The notes beneath the pieces are model-generated. The model saw only the letters and a program-made list of their open reading frames with translations, searched no databases and was not told the DNA's origin. The position numbers and the translations under genes were made by a program. Below are positions 7,135-15,083 of a stretch of 64,000 nucleotides of DNA, piece by piece. Source of the stretch: an uncultured Peptostreptococcaceae bacterium (lineage in GTDB: Bacteria; Bacillota; Clostridia; Peptostreptococcales; Anaerovoracaceae). The stretch is from positions 252,318-316,317 of the forward strand of contig CAJUQR010000002.1 in NCBI GenBank assembly GCA_910588185.1. Direction: 5' to 3'. The number at the start of each line of letters is the position of its first letter. Position 1 is the stretch's first letter.

Positions 7135-7950
7135 CTAACCTACTTTTCTTTCAAGTCTAAGCTTGTCCGCAATTATTGCGATAAATTCTGAATTAGTAGG
7201 TTTGCCTTTATCTGTCTTAACAGTGTATCCAAATAGTGAATCAAGAGTTTCTAATTTTCCTCTATTCCAAGCAAGTTCAATAGCATGTCTTATTGCTCTT
7301 TCCACACGACTTGCTGTAGTATTATTCATAGCTGCTATAGTAGGATATAGTTCTTTAGTAACAGCTCCCAAAAGATCCATATTATTTACAACTAATGTAA
7401 TGGCATCCCTTAAATACTTATAACCTTTTATATGTGCAGGAACTCCTACCTCATGAATCAGATTTGTAATGTCTATTTCCAGATCGTTATTGATAATTGA
7501 ATCTTTAAGAACAAGAGATTTTGTTAAATTAGATTCCTTATTTCCCTCGCTGTTTATTATCTTCTCAAGATTATCATTTATCTGGTTTATTCGTTTTGTC
7601 AAAAGTCCCAAATTTACAGGCTTAACCAAATAATATTGAGCTCCCAAAACCATAGCTTTTTGAATTATGGAATCTTGTCCAACCGCAGAAGTCATTATTA
7701 CTCTTGGATATTTCTGCAACTGCATACCGTTCAATGCTTCAAGGACGCCGAAACCATCAAGATGAGGCATTATTAAATCTAATACCAAAACATCAGGGAT
7801 TTCGGCTCCTGAGCCTAAATACTCTGTTGCTTTTTCACCATCATTTGCTATAAAAAGCACTTCAATATTATTTTCGCCTTTTAAATGTTGTGAAACTACT
7901 TCACAAAAGTCTTTATTATCATCTACTATACCTACTTTAATCTTCTTCAT
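7135..7950 (-). CDS. spo0A: Stage 0 sporulation master regulator Spo0A
   Basis: 271 residues from ATG 7950, preceded by AGGAGG. The receiver domain has the acidic pair at D10-D11, the phosphoacceptor D58 in VLVLDLIMPHLDG, the conserved Thr/Ser in MTSAVG and Lys in YYLVKPVN. The C-terminal Spo0A DNA-binding domain is clear: LIHEVGVPAHIKGYKYLRDA and the recognition region SRVERAIRHAIELAWNRG. Phosphorylated Spo0A activates or represses early sporulation genes through 0A boxes. The neighbour upstream is spoIVB, a gene order conserved across Clostridia. A near-consensus 0A box lies in its upstream region. An in-frame upstream ATG at 8004 has no binding site. Confidence 0.98.
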   Translation of the reverse strand: MKKIKVGIVDDNKDFCEVVSQHLKGENNIEVLFIANDGEKATEYLGSGAEIPDVLVLDLIMPHLDGFGVLEALNGMQLQKYPRVIMTSAVGQDSIIQKAMVLGAQYYLVKPVNLGLLTKRINQINDNLEKIINSEGNKESNLTKSLVLKDSIINNDLEIDITNLIHEVGVPAHIKGYKYLRDAITLVVNNMDLLGAVTKELYPTIAAMNNTTASRVERAIRHAIELAWNRGKLETLDSLFGYTVKTDKGKPTNSEFIAIIADKLRLERKVG

Positions 7951-8068
7951 GTTTTCCTCCTGATACACTCTTACTTTATTAATTAGATAAAATTGGTAAA
8001 TCATCTACAAGGAAATTGTAGTATATTGAAGATTCTTGTGGGAAACTTTTTAAATACTTTTTGTTACC

Positions 8069-8082
8069 TTTTTCGACCAAAA
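8069..8082 (-). promoter_or_regulatory. Candidate 0A box upstream of spo0A
   Basis: The minus strand reads TTTTGGTCGAAAAA. This differs by one base from the Spo0A target TTTTGTCGAAAAA (core TGTCGAA). It lies about 120 bp upstream of the spo0A start, where autoregulation is known in Bacillus. Confidence 0.4.
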
Positions 8083-8097
8083 GCTATATATAGTATA

Positions 8098-9162
8098 TTA
8101 TTCCGCTATTGTTCCTCCTTTTTCTACCATCCATTCGGCAAAAATTCCGTAACCTTTTGTAGGATTATTGACAAAAACGTGTGTTACTGCACCAACGAGT
8201 CTATCATTTTGTATTATTGGGCTTCCACTCATGCCCTGAACTATGCCTCCACAATATGATAATAATCTCTCATCTGTAACTTCTATTTCTATTCCCTTGC
8301 TGTCCGCTTCCTTTTGTTTACTTACATGAGTTATCTCTATTTCAAATTTTTCTACTTTATTACCGTCAATAGTAGTTAAAATATAAGCAGGCCCCTCTTC
8401 AACCTGATCTTGATATGCCATCACTATGGGCTTTCCTAAGTTTATTCCGTCAATGTTAGTTCCTATGGAATAAATTCCAAATTCACAATTTTCTTTAACT
8501 ATTCCTATAGGAGCTTCTTCGCCATAAAAAATACCTCTTATCTCTCCCGGAATTCCCGACACACCTTCTCTTATGGATTTTACTTCTGTAGGCAAAAGCT
8601 GACCTTTATCTGTTTCCAGTAAAGTATTAGTTTTACTCTCGTATATTCCATGACCTAAAGCTGCAAATACGTTATTATCAGGATCATAGAAGGAAAGAGT
8701 CCCTATTCCGGCAATCTTTTCTTTTACCCATATTCCCATCTTATATTGGCCGCTTTTATATTCTTTAACAGGTGCAACCTTAAATTCAAGAGTTTGCTCT
8801 TTTCTGGATACTTTTATATTAACTGCTCCGTCAGCCTTTTCTATAAGGTCAATAACTTCTTTGGCATAATATACATCAGTACCATCTATAGAAAGTATTA
8901 TATCTCCTATTTGTATTCCCGCATCATAACCGGGACTTACAACTGAGTCCTCCGTCTCAATTTCTTCAAGTCCTACTACTAAAACGCCTTTTACATCCAT
9001 TTTTATGCCAACAGACTGTCCTCCGGGGATCAAAACCTTTTCGCTCACTACCTGAACAGTCTGTGCCGATTCATTCAAATAGTTTACTGCAAGTCCCCCT
9101 ATGCCAATTACAGCTATTGTACAGCAAAAAACCAAAAACGCCTTCTTGATATTTTTTTTCAT
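8098..9162 (-). CDS. spoIVB: SpoIVB intramembrane-signalling serine peptidase
   Basis: 354 residues from ATG 9162, spaced correctly after AGGTGG. An N-terminal membrane anchor (residues 5-25) is followed by a PDZ domain (about 90-150, VVSPGYDAGIQIGDIILSIDG) and the S55 SpoIVB peptidase domain. The catalytic His is in ALGHGIYES and the Ser in GMSGSPIIQNDR, with a GYGIFAEW motif near the end. In the forespore SpoIVB is secreted across the inner membrane and triggers pro-sigma-K processing by cleaving SpoIVFA. It lies next to spo0A as usual, and 10 nt downstream of a BofC-like gene, whose product in Bacillus restrains SpoIVB. Confidence 0.97.
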   Translation of the reverse strand: MKKNIKKAFLVFCCTIAVIGIGGLAVNYLNESAQTVQVVSEKVLIPGGQSVGIKMDVKGVLVVGLEEIETEDSVVSPGYDAGIQIGDIILSIDGTDVYYAKEVIDLIEKADGAVNIKVSRKEQTLEFKVAPVKEYKSGQYKMGIWVKEKIAGIGTLSFYDPDNNVFAALGHGIYESKTNTLLETDKGQLLPTEVKSIREGVSGIPGEIRGIFYGEEAPIGIVKENCEFGIYSIGTNIDGINLGKPIVMAYQDQVEEGPAYILTTIDGNKVEKFEIEITHVSKQKEADSKGIEIEVTDERLLSYCGGIVQGMSGSPIIQNDRLVGAVTHVFVNNPTKGYGIFAEWMVEKGGTIAE

Positions 9163-9171
9163 CAAATCCAC

Positions 9172-9639
9172 CTAACTCTCAAAATCTTGAAGAATAGATG
9201 ATAATTCTTCCTGGCTTTTAGCCTTTATACCCTCGTCAAAATTTCTTTGATCCTCAGGAGTAAGAAGATCATAGACAATATCCGTAGTTTCCAGCTCTAT
9301 TTCTTCTCCTCTTTCATTGGAAAAGAACACAGAAATCTTATCATCTTTCCTTTTAACTACATAATATGTCTCTTGCTTTTCATCTACCACCGGTTTCTGA
9401 TTATCCACATCTGTATCTACGCCATTAGGCTTATCGCTTGCTGTATTATCAGGAGTATTATTCTTGTCTTTATCTTTACCTTCATCATTGTTTATTTTAA
9501 CATTTGTTCCCGTTTTGACATCATTATTGGAAGGTTCTGCTTCTTTTGGCCACATAAGAGCTACTATTAAAATACACAACATAATGATAAGCGCAACATA
9601 TACGAAAGTTTTATAATTCTTCTTTTGTCTAGTAAACAT
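9172..9639 (-). CDS. BofC-like membrane protein, candidate SpoIVB regulator
   Basis: 155 residues from ATG 9639 after CGAGGTG. One transmembrane helix (about residues 12-31) precedes a low-complexity Asp/Asn/Lys linker. The C-terminal 65 residues read YYVVKRKDDKISVFFSNERG, then TDIVYDLLTPEDQ and a SQEELSSILQDFES end. I recognise this as the BofC C-terminal domain pattern (YY-lK...ikV....G.E...T.I....L...Dq..L..GI....EeeL...LEDf.S). In Bacillus BofC is a forespore-secreted inhibitor of SpoIVB. The gene is directly upstream of spoIVB, so it is probably cotranscribed with its partner. The classical BofC N-terminal domain is replaced here by the linker. Similarity is from memory, not from a search. 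Confidence 0.65.
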   Translation of the reverse strand: MFTRQKKNYKTFVYVALIIMLCILIVALMWPKEAEPSNNDVKTGTNVKINNDEGKDKDKNNTPDNTASDKPNGVDTDVDNQKPVVDEKQETYYVVKRKDDKISVFFSNERGEEIELETTDIVYDLLTPEDQRNFDEGIKAKSQEELSSILQDFES

Positions 9640-9688
9640 ATAAATCACCTCGAAAATAGTGTTTACTTAACTGGAAAAAATTATACAT

Positions 9689-10336
9689 TTACCTGATTGT
9701 AATGTTTTCTCTTATTTTTTCAAAAGTTTTATCTCCTATGCCGCTTACATTTTTTATATCTTCTATTGAAGAAAACTTTCCATTTGCCTTTCTATATTCT
9801 ATTATTTTTTCTGCAGTTACTGGTCCTACTCCTGAAATTGTCTGAAGCTGAGATGCATCTGCCGTATTTATATTTATCTTTCCTGATGAAGAAACACCTG
9901 TATTCTCAGATTCCTGGCTTTCTCCTTTTGCATATATTATAATTTTTTGACCATCACTTACTATTTCTGCTCTGTTAAGTCCCTCAATATCTGCATCTTT
10001 TGTCAACCCTCCTGCTCTTTCTATAAGCTGAAATATTCTAGTTCCCTCTTCAACTTCATATACTCCAGGTTTCTCAACACATCCGCTTATATCAGCATAT
10101 ATCTTTATCTTTTCTTCATTCTTTAGTTTCGAATCATCATTCTGTTCTTCACTAACATGTCTGCTAGTATCAACTTCTTCAACTATTGTCTCATCCTTAT
10201 TAAGTCCTACTATCCAAAAAATCAAAACGGCAGCCACAACTATAACCGGCATGGCTACCTTCTTAATAACGTCTTTATACAGATATATGAATTCTTTTAA
10301 ATCCTCAATACATCTGATTCCCTTTAATTTATCCAA
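9689..10336 (-). CDS. comEA: ComEA-like DNA-binding competence protein
   Basis: 215 residues. The start is TTG at 10336, with AGGAGG 7 nt upstream. A membrane helix lies at about residues 26-45. A SLBB domain follows (IYADISGCVEKPGVYEVEEG...IFQLIERAGGL). A C-terminal double helix-hairpin-helix comes last (ININTADASQLQTISGVGPVTAEKIIEYR and IEDIKNVSGIGDKTFEKI). This is the canonical ComEA layout: a membrane-tethered double-stranded DNA receptor for transformation. No comEB or comEC follows in this window, which leaves open whether the cell is competent or the protein has another DNA-related role. Confidence 0.92.
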   Translation of the reverse strand: MDKLKGIRCIEDLKEFIYLYKDVIKKVAMPVIVVAAVLIFWIVGLNKDETIVEEVDTSRHVSEEQNDDSKLKNEEKIKIYADISGCVEKPGVYEVEEGTRIFQLIERAGGLTKDADIEGLNRAEIVSDGQKIIIYAKGESQESENTGVSSSGKININTADASQLQTISGVGPVTAEKIIEYRKANGKFSSIEDIKNVSGIGDKTFEKIRENITIR

Positions 10337-10406
10337 GCCACCGCCTCCTTTTTACATTATTTTACATCTGGTTTGTCTGGCAGTCAAGCTTTTATTTGTA
10401 ATTTTT

Positions 10407-11441
10407 TTACATTTTAAAATTCATTTCTTTGCTTAAGTCCTCAGGCATTCGTCTTGGTCCTCTTATTGCCTTGATTCCATATTCATTTAGTTTAGCAAAA
10501 GAATATACATCTTTATCATATCTTTCTAAAAGTTTAATTTTCATGACTTTATTCATAGATATATTTTCATCTCTATATTCATATGGAATATTAACGTCTA
10601 TTACTTCGCACTTATATAGAATTGCAGAATATGGCTTGGCAACATAAAGATATACCTTATCTCCTGTTTTTATACCACCGGATTGTTTCCAAATAACTGT
10701 GTCTGTATCATTGAAACAATTTATAACATCATAAAACTTAGGATTGGCAGGAACAACCCACTCACCAGACGTTTCAGTATAGATATGGCTTTCTTTTATG
10801 TATGCCAATATCTCCTCATCTGATAAAGTATTGTCCAAAACTATAGTAACCCAATTTTTTTTATTCATATGATATGCAGGGTAAAAACCTTCTTTTTTGA
10901 GTAACAAAGGTATCTTTGCAGAATCCAACTTCACATTTATAACTTCGATTTCACCTGTACTGCTCTTATCAATCTTCCCTTTATCAATATTCATTATGAT
11001 TCCATACCATTTATTGTTATAGGGATTCCTAAACACTCCGTGTTTTGGGGAAGTCTCCCATAAAAACTCGGGCTCGTCGTGATAAGTCTTTTCAATCAGC
11101 CCCGCAACCCTGTTCGCCTGTTCAGAAACAAAATAAAGTTTGTCAAAACAGCTATTGCAGATATCTTTCAATATGTTTTGGTACTCCTGACGTATGCTGT
11201 TTATAAATTTGCCTGCTTGATTTTCAATACGAAAATTAGTATACTCATCGCCAGTATTTAAGTCATATATCTTTCCTGATACAACTCCCTCTTCATACAC
11301 AAATATATCCGCTCTAAAATTATCCATAAATACTTCCGAATATTTATAGACGCCGCCTTCCTCTGCAAAACCATATCTATTTAGCTTATTAAAATCAATA
11401 TGGGCTCTCTTAAATATTTCTTTTTCAAACTGAATGGTCAT
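10407..11441 (-). CDS. MmcQ/YjbR-domain protein fused to an EVE-like domain
   Basis: 344 residues. The middle part (about 115-225) fits MmcQ/YjbR, a CyaY-like putative DNA-binding fold (HGVFRNPYNNKWYGIIMNID, GFYPAYHMNKKNWVTIVLD, ILAYIKESH). The C-terminal third reads GEWVVPANPKFYDVINCF, IWKQS...GDKVYLYVAKPYSAILYKCEV and resembles the PUA-like EVE fold that binds modified bases. Such fusions occur in Firmicutes and their function is not established. The gene follows the radical SAM pair by about 20 nt, with only a weak ribosome binding site. Domain names come from pattern recognition. Confidence 0.65.
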   Translation of the reverse strand: MTIQFEKEIFKRAHIDFNKLNRYGFAEEGGVYKYSEVFMDNFRADIFVYEEGVVSGKIYDLNTGDEYTNFRIENQAGKFINSIRQEYQNILKDICNSCFDKLYFVSEQANRVAGLIEKTYHDEPEFLWETSPKHGVFRNPYNNKWYGIIMNIDKGKIDKSSTGEIEVINVKLDSAKIPLLLKKEGFYPAYHMNKKNWVTIVLDNTLSDEEILAYIKESHIYTETSGEWVVPANPKFYDVINCFNDTDTVIWKQSGGIKTGDKVYLYVAKPYSAILYKCEVIDVNIPYEYRDENISMNKVMKIKLLERYDKDVYSFAKLNEYGIKAIRGPRRMPEDLSKEMNFKM

Positions 11442-11461
11442 CTTATTTCTCTATCTTTTTA

Positions 11462-12127
11462 TCATACGAACTCAAGCTTAGTACGTTCAACCTCAATTTT
11501 GTATCTAGGCACTTTTATATCTGCAAATTCTAAGAAAGAACTTATTACAAGTTCAGGACTGCAATTGGAAACGCTTCCGCAATCCAAATCCATTTTTAAG
11601 ACTATAGACGTATGAGTAGTATTTGCTTCTAAGCTTCTTATCATATTTTTTATATCGACAGGAACCATCTTCTTATCTTTTTTACGTCGTTTAAGCGCTA
11701 TAATCTCATCTTGCTCTATATAAGCACCGCAAATTTCCTTAAGTTTATTTTGATCCACATCAAAAGGAATTTCTACGATATATTCTGCACTGTCTGCCGA
11801 TGATGCCAAGGATTTAACTTCAGCACCCATCTCCTCAACTTGCTTTATCTCCATGCCTTCAGGCATTTCGTTTAAAAGAAGAGAAAAAATCTCTCCAGGA
11901 TCATGGTGAATTTCCGTTTCAAATTCCAAAAGCTCACAAGAACTTGAATATCCAAGTGAAAGGGGTTGCGCAAAGCTCAATTTTGGATGAGGATTAAAAC
12001 CTTTTGAATATCTTAATGAAATACCTGATTTTCGAAAAGCTCTTTTAAAAAATCTGAGCATGTCCAAATGAGAGGTATATTTTGCATAGCCGGTTTTGGT
12101 AAACTTAATTACATATCTGTTAGCCAT
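11462..12127 (-). CDS. TIGR03936 family protein, partner of the radical SAM gene
   Basis: 221 residues from ATG 12127 (GGAGGGAATTT upstream). The N-terminus YVIKFTKTGYAKYTSHLDML and the segment SGISLRYSKGFNPHPKLSFAQPLSLGYSS are diagnostic of the DUF2344/TIGR03936 family. The family is nearly always encoded next to or fused with the TIGR03960 radical SAM protein, here overlapping by 8 nt. A role in RNA or ribosome modification is often proposed because of its linkage to rplU/rpmA/obg; the reaction is unknown. Confidence 0.9.
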   Translation of the reverse strand: MANRYVIKFTKTGYAKYTSHLDMLRFFKRAFRKSGISLRYSKGFNPHPKLSFAQPLSLGYSSSCELLEFETEIHHDPGEIFSLLLNEMPEGMEIKQVEEMGAEVKSLASSADSAEYIVEIPFDVDQNKLKEICGAYIEQDEIIALKRRKKDKKMVPVDIKNMIRSLEANTTHTSIVLKMDLDCGSVSNCSPELVISSFLEFADIKVPRYKIEVERTKLEFV

Positions 12128-14483
12128 AAATTCCCTCCATCTCACATTTTACTTTTTTATTTAAGCCGCATCCTTTGCAGCCATATCTGCAGTCTTGAGT
12201 AATCACCTCTGAATATGCTCTTTCCCTTTCTTTAAGGAAAAAGTTTTTACTCACTCCGCAGTCTATATGATCCCACGGCAATATTTCATCTGTATTTTTC
12301 TCTCTAAATGCATAAAATTCAGGAGAAACACCGCTTATTTCAAAGGCTTTTTGCCATCTGTCGGGATGAAAATGCTCAGTCCAACCATCAAATCTGCATC
12401 CAAGTTTATGAGCCTCCATCAGAGCTTTTCCACATCTTCTGTCGCCTTTTGCAAAAACTGCTTCACATACACTTGTAAAACTATCGTGATAGTTAAAAGT
12501 AACGCCTTTTATTCTAAGCTTCTGTTCCAAATAATTATGTTTAGCCTCAAATTCTTCCGGAGTGTTCTGTCTTTCCCACTGAAACGGCGTATCTGCTTTA
12601 GGTACAAAATTAGATACGCTTACGGTTAGACGAAAACGGCCGCCTTTAGGTCCGTTATATTCATGATTGATATCTATTATTTTCTTTGCAATCTCAGCAA
12701 TTCCGTCTAAATCCTCATATGTTTCTGTAGGAAGACCTATCATAAAATACAGTTTTATATGCTTCCAACCAAGTTTTATGGCCTCCTCTACAGATGTATA
12801 TATATCTTCCTCTGTAACACCTTTATTTATAACGTCTCTTAGCCTCTGCGTACCTGCCTCAGGCGCATAAGTAAGACCTGACTTTTTATATTCTTGAATT
12901 TTATTAAGCACTTCAAAAGCAAACTTGTCTATTCTAAGTGAAGGCAAAGACAATGAAACATTATTCTTCTTGCAATAATCCATAAGTTCAAGAGTAAGAC
13001 CATGAAAATCAGAATAATCACTTGTTGACAATGACAACAATGAAAGCTCATCGTTTCCTGTAGCTTCTATCTGCTTCTTTGCCAAATCTATCAGCTTTTT
13101 TCTGCTTCTTTCTCTTACAGGTCTATATATCATTCCTGCCTGACAAAAACGGCAGCCTCTGCTGCATCCTCTGAAAGTCTCTATAACCGCTCTGTCATGT
13201 ACAGATTCAACCATTGGAATTACAGGCTTTATAGGAAAATCAACCTCTTCAATATCAGGAATTATATTCTTTATAACCCTGTCAGGAGCATCTTCATTTA
13301 ATTTACATAATCTTTTTATGGTTCCATCTTCTTTGTATTCAGGTTCATAAAAACAAGGGACATATACTCCTTCAAATTTACATACTTTTTCTAAAAACTC
13401 CCGCTTTGAAAGATGATTTTCTCTGCACTGCCCATAGAGATTCATGACTTTAGGCAGCAAAACTTCTCCGTCACCGATTAAAAACATGTCCACAAAATCT
13501 GCAAGAGGTTCAGGATTAAATGCACAAGGTCCTCCTGCTGCTATTATGGGACACTCTTCTCCTCTTTCTTTTGAATAAAGTGGTATATTGGCTAAAGAAA
13601 GCATATTTAAAATAGTAGAAAAAGACATTTCATACTGAAGAGTAAAGCCTACGATATCCATTTCTTTCAGCGGTGTTTTAGTTTCTAAAGTAAACAACGG
13701 CAGACCTTCTTTTCTCATCAGATCTTCCATATCGGGAGCAGGAGCAAACACTCGCTCACAACATAATCCTTCTTCTTTATTCACAGCATTATACAAAATC
13801 TGCATACCTAAATAAGACATACCTATCTCGTATATGTCAGGAAATGCAAAAGCCAGTTTTACTTTAAGATTACTGTGGTCCTTTTTTATGGAATTCACTT
13901 CTCCGCCTATATATCTTCCGGGCTTTTCAACTTGTTTTAATATTTCATCAAGCTTTCCTTGAACGATAAACATCTGATCTATAGTTTTTTCTATCACTGT
14001 TTCTATATCCTCAATAAACTTCCTTGTAATTTCTTTGCTTTTACAAATTCTCTGCTTTACTTCCTCAGTTTTAGGTGCTTTATTCAAAATGTATTCTATT
14101 CTCTCATCAAGTCCTACATATTTGTCCTCTTTAACTAATCTATCGGCAAGGCAAATAATATCACACTCATCAATATTTTTTATATCATTAAACTTGGGAT
14201 ATCCCATATGAACTTTTACTATATTCGCTTCGTCATCATATCCCAAATTCTTTAATATACCATATCCTAAATCTGCATGGTTTTCATGCGTTCTGGCCAC
14301 ATCATGTATGAGCCCAGTTCCTCTTATAAGCTCCAAATCTAAGCTGTAACCGTGTTTATTAAGTTCTTCGGCCAATTTGACGCCGACATTTGAAACAGCC
14401 CTGCAATGGGCTTTTACATGATCAGGAGTCTTCCATTCTTCATACAACTTGTTTATTTCGTCTTTAGTAATTCTTTTAGTCAA
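12120..14483 (-). CDS. TIGR03960 B12-binding-like radical SAM protein with N-terminal HD domain
   Basis: About 787 residues. TTG 14483 is the likely start (AAGG at good spacing, and the upstream stop is 2 nt away). Residues 1-165 are an HD hydrolase domain (HCRAVSNVGVKLAEEL, GLIHDVARTHENHADLG). The rest is a TIGR03960 protein: cobalamin-binding-like fold (FAFPDIYEIGMSYLGMQILY), radical SAM core with the cluster motif CSRGCRFCQAG, and the closing Cys-rich tail CRYGCKGCGLNKKVKC. TIGR03960 proteins alone are about 600 residues, so the HD domain is an added module. It overlaps the TIGR03936 gene. Substrate unknown. Confidence 0.9.
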   Translation of the reverse strand: MTKRITKDEINKLYEEWKTPDHVKAHCRAVSNVGVKLAEELNKHGYSLDLELIRGTGLIHDVARTHENHADLGYGILKNLGYDDEANIVKVHMGYPKFNDIKNIDECDIICLADRLVKEDKYVGLDERIEYILNKAPKTEEVKQRICKSKEITRKFIEDIETVIEKTIDQMFIVQGKLDEILKQVEKPGRYIGGEVNSIKKDHSNLKVKLAFAFPDIYEIGMSYLGMQILYNAVNKEEGLCCERVFAPAPDMEDLMRKEGLPLFTLETKTPLKEMDIVGFTLQYEMSFSTILNMLSLANIPLYSKERGEECPIIAAGGPCAFNPEPLADFVDMFLIGDGEVLLPKVMNLYGQCRENHLSKREFLEKVCKFEGVYVPCFYEPEYKEDGTIKRLCKLNEDAPDRVIKNIIPDIEEVDFPIKPVIPMVESVHDRAVIETFRGCSRGCRFCQAGMIYRPVRERSRKKLIDLAKKQIEATGNDELSLLSLSTSDYSDFHGLTLELMDYCKKNNVSLSLPSLRIDKFAFEVLNKIQEYKKSGLTYAPEAGTQRLRDVINKGVTEEDIYTSVEEAIKLGWKHIKLYFMIGLPTETYEDLDGIAEIAKKIIDINHEYNGPKGGRFRLTVSVSNFVPKADTPFQWERQNTPEEFEAKHNYLEQKLRIKGVTFNYHDSFTSVCEAVFAKGDRRCGKALMEAHKLGCRFDGWTEHFHPDRWQKAFEISGVSPEFYAFREKNTDEILPWDHIDCGVSKNFFLKERERAYSEVITQDCRYGCKGCGLNKKVKCEMEGIYG

Positions 14484-14485
14484 AA

Positions 14486-14689
14486 TCACACCTTCTTTAT
14501 GATAACAGTCTTGTCTTTCATTGATATTTTTCCCACCTCATAGCCATAATCTTTTGCGTCTTTTTTATAAGTCAAGAATGAATGGTCTATGTCAAAGTTC
14601 AAAATATCTTTTATTTCTTCATAAGATAATTTATAACTGTCTTTTTTATTTTCTTTTAAATAATTCCATAGTGGATCATATTTGCTCAT
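14486..14689 (-). CDS. Small conserved protein, DUF7662-like
   Basis: 67 residues beginning MSKYDPLWNYLKENKKDSYK, then LSYEEIKDILNFDIDHSFLTYKKD and YGYEVGKISMKDKTVI. I recognise the YDPLW...l.f.eIe.ilg..id.SFl pattern of small uncharacterised proteins sometimes grouped as DUF7662, which may bind DNA. The ribosome binding site is weak. It precedes the radical SAM gene by a few bases and is probably cotranscribed with it. Confidence 0.6.
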   Translation of the reverse strand: MSKYDPLWNYLKENKKDSYKLSYEEIKDILNFDIDHSFLTYKKDAKDYGYEVGKISMKDKTVIIKKV

Positions 14690-15078
14690 AAATTTTATTC
14701 ACTTTCAATTGAAAAAACAATATTTTTTTAGAAAAAATGTCAATATTTTATTGATTATAGTACAATTTATTTATATTTATGGGACTATGTTGACAAAAAA
14801 GACGATTAAACATAAGTTTTTTCATCATTTTATCTTTTATGTTGACTTTTTGACTGCGTTTTAATAATTTTTGTCAACAGACACTTAAGTTTATGTTGCT
14901 ATGATTCAATGAATGCTTCCTTGCGGCAACGCTGTAAATATTATCGTGCGTTCATTATAACATAATTGTGGCATTTATGCCGCAGCAGCGGTAGCTGCCT
15001 GTGCCGTGCGCACAGAAATTATGATTCAATGTTCTCTCAGGCGCCAAAATCTTTGATTTTGCTAGCGCCGTGAGGTTA
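14690..15078. other. Intergenic region with two palindromic repeat modules
   Basis: No coding frame is supported. The first 190 bp are very AT-rich, with the word TATGTTGAC occurring twice. The second half holds two copies of a module also found at 21547-21618, separated by about 60 bp with short palindromes (CTGTGC/GCACAG, GCAGC/GCTGC). In related genomes spoIVFB usually lies next to spoIVFA at this locus. Confidence 0.6.
14892..14959 (-). repeat. Promoter-like repeat module, copy A2
   Basis: Minus strand: TATAAT (14959-14954), then an imperfect hairpin region, then ATTGAATCATAGCAACATA at the far end. The same end sequence closes copy B. Its inner part differs from the other copies. Confidence 0.55.
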
Positions 15079-15083
15079 TTATA
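15021..15083 (-). repeat. Promoter-like repeat module, copy A1
   Basis: Minus strand: TATAAT (15083-15078), a hairpin GGCGC...GCGCC with inner CAAAA/TTTTG pairs (15040-15069), then ATTGAATCATA. The module overlaps the stop codon of the SpoIVFA-like gene. The direct repeat ATGATTCAATG flanks the 109 bp between 14912 and 15020. Confidence 0.6.

Noticed and set aside
14700..14880. Possible small gene in the AT-rich gap (60-codon + frame)
   Set aside because: Very high A/T, Phe/Ile/Lys-only translation, and no ribosome binding site.
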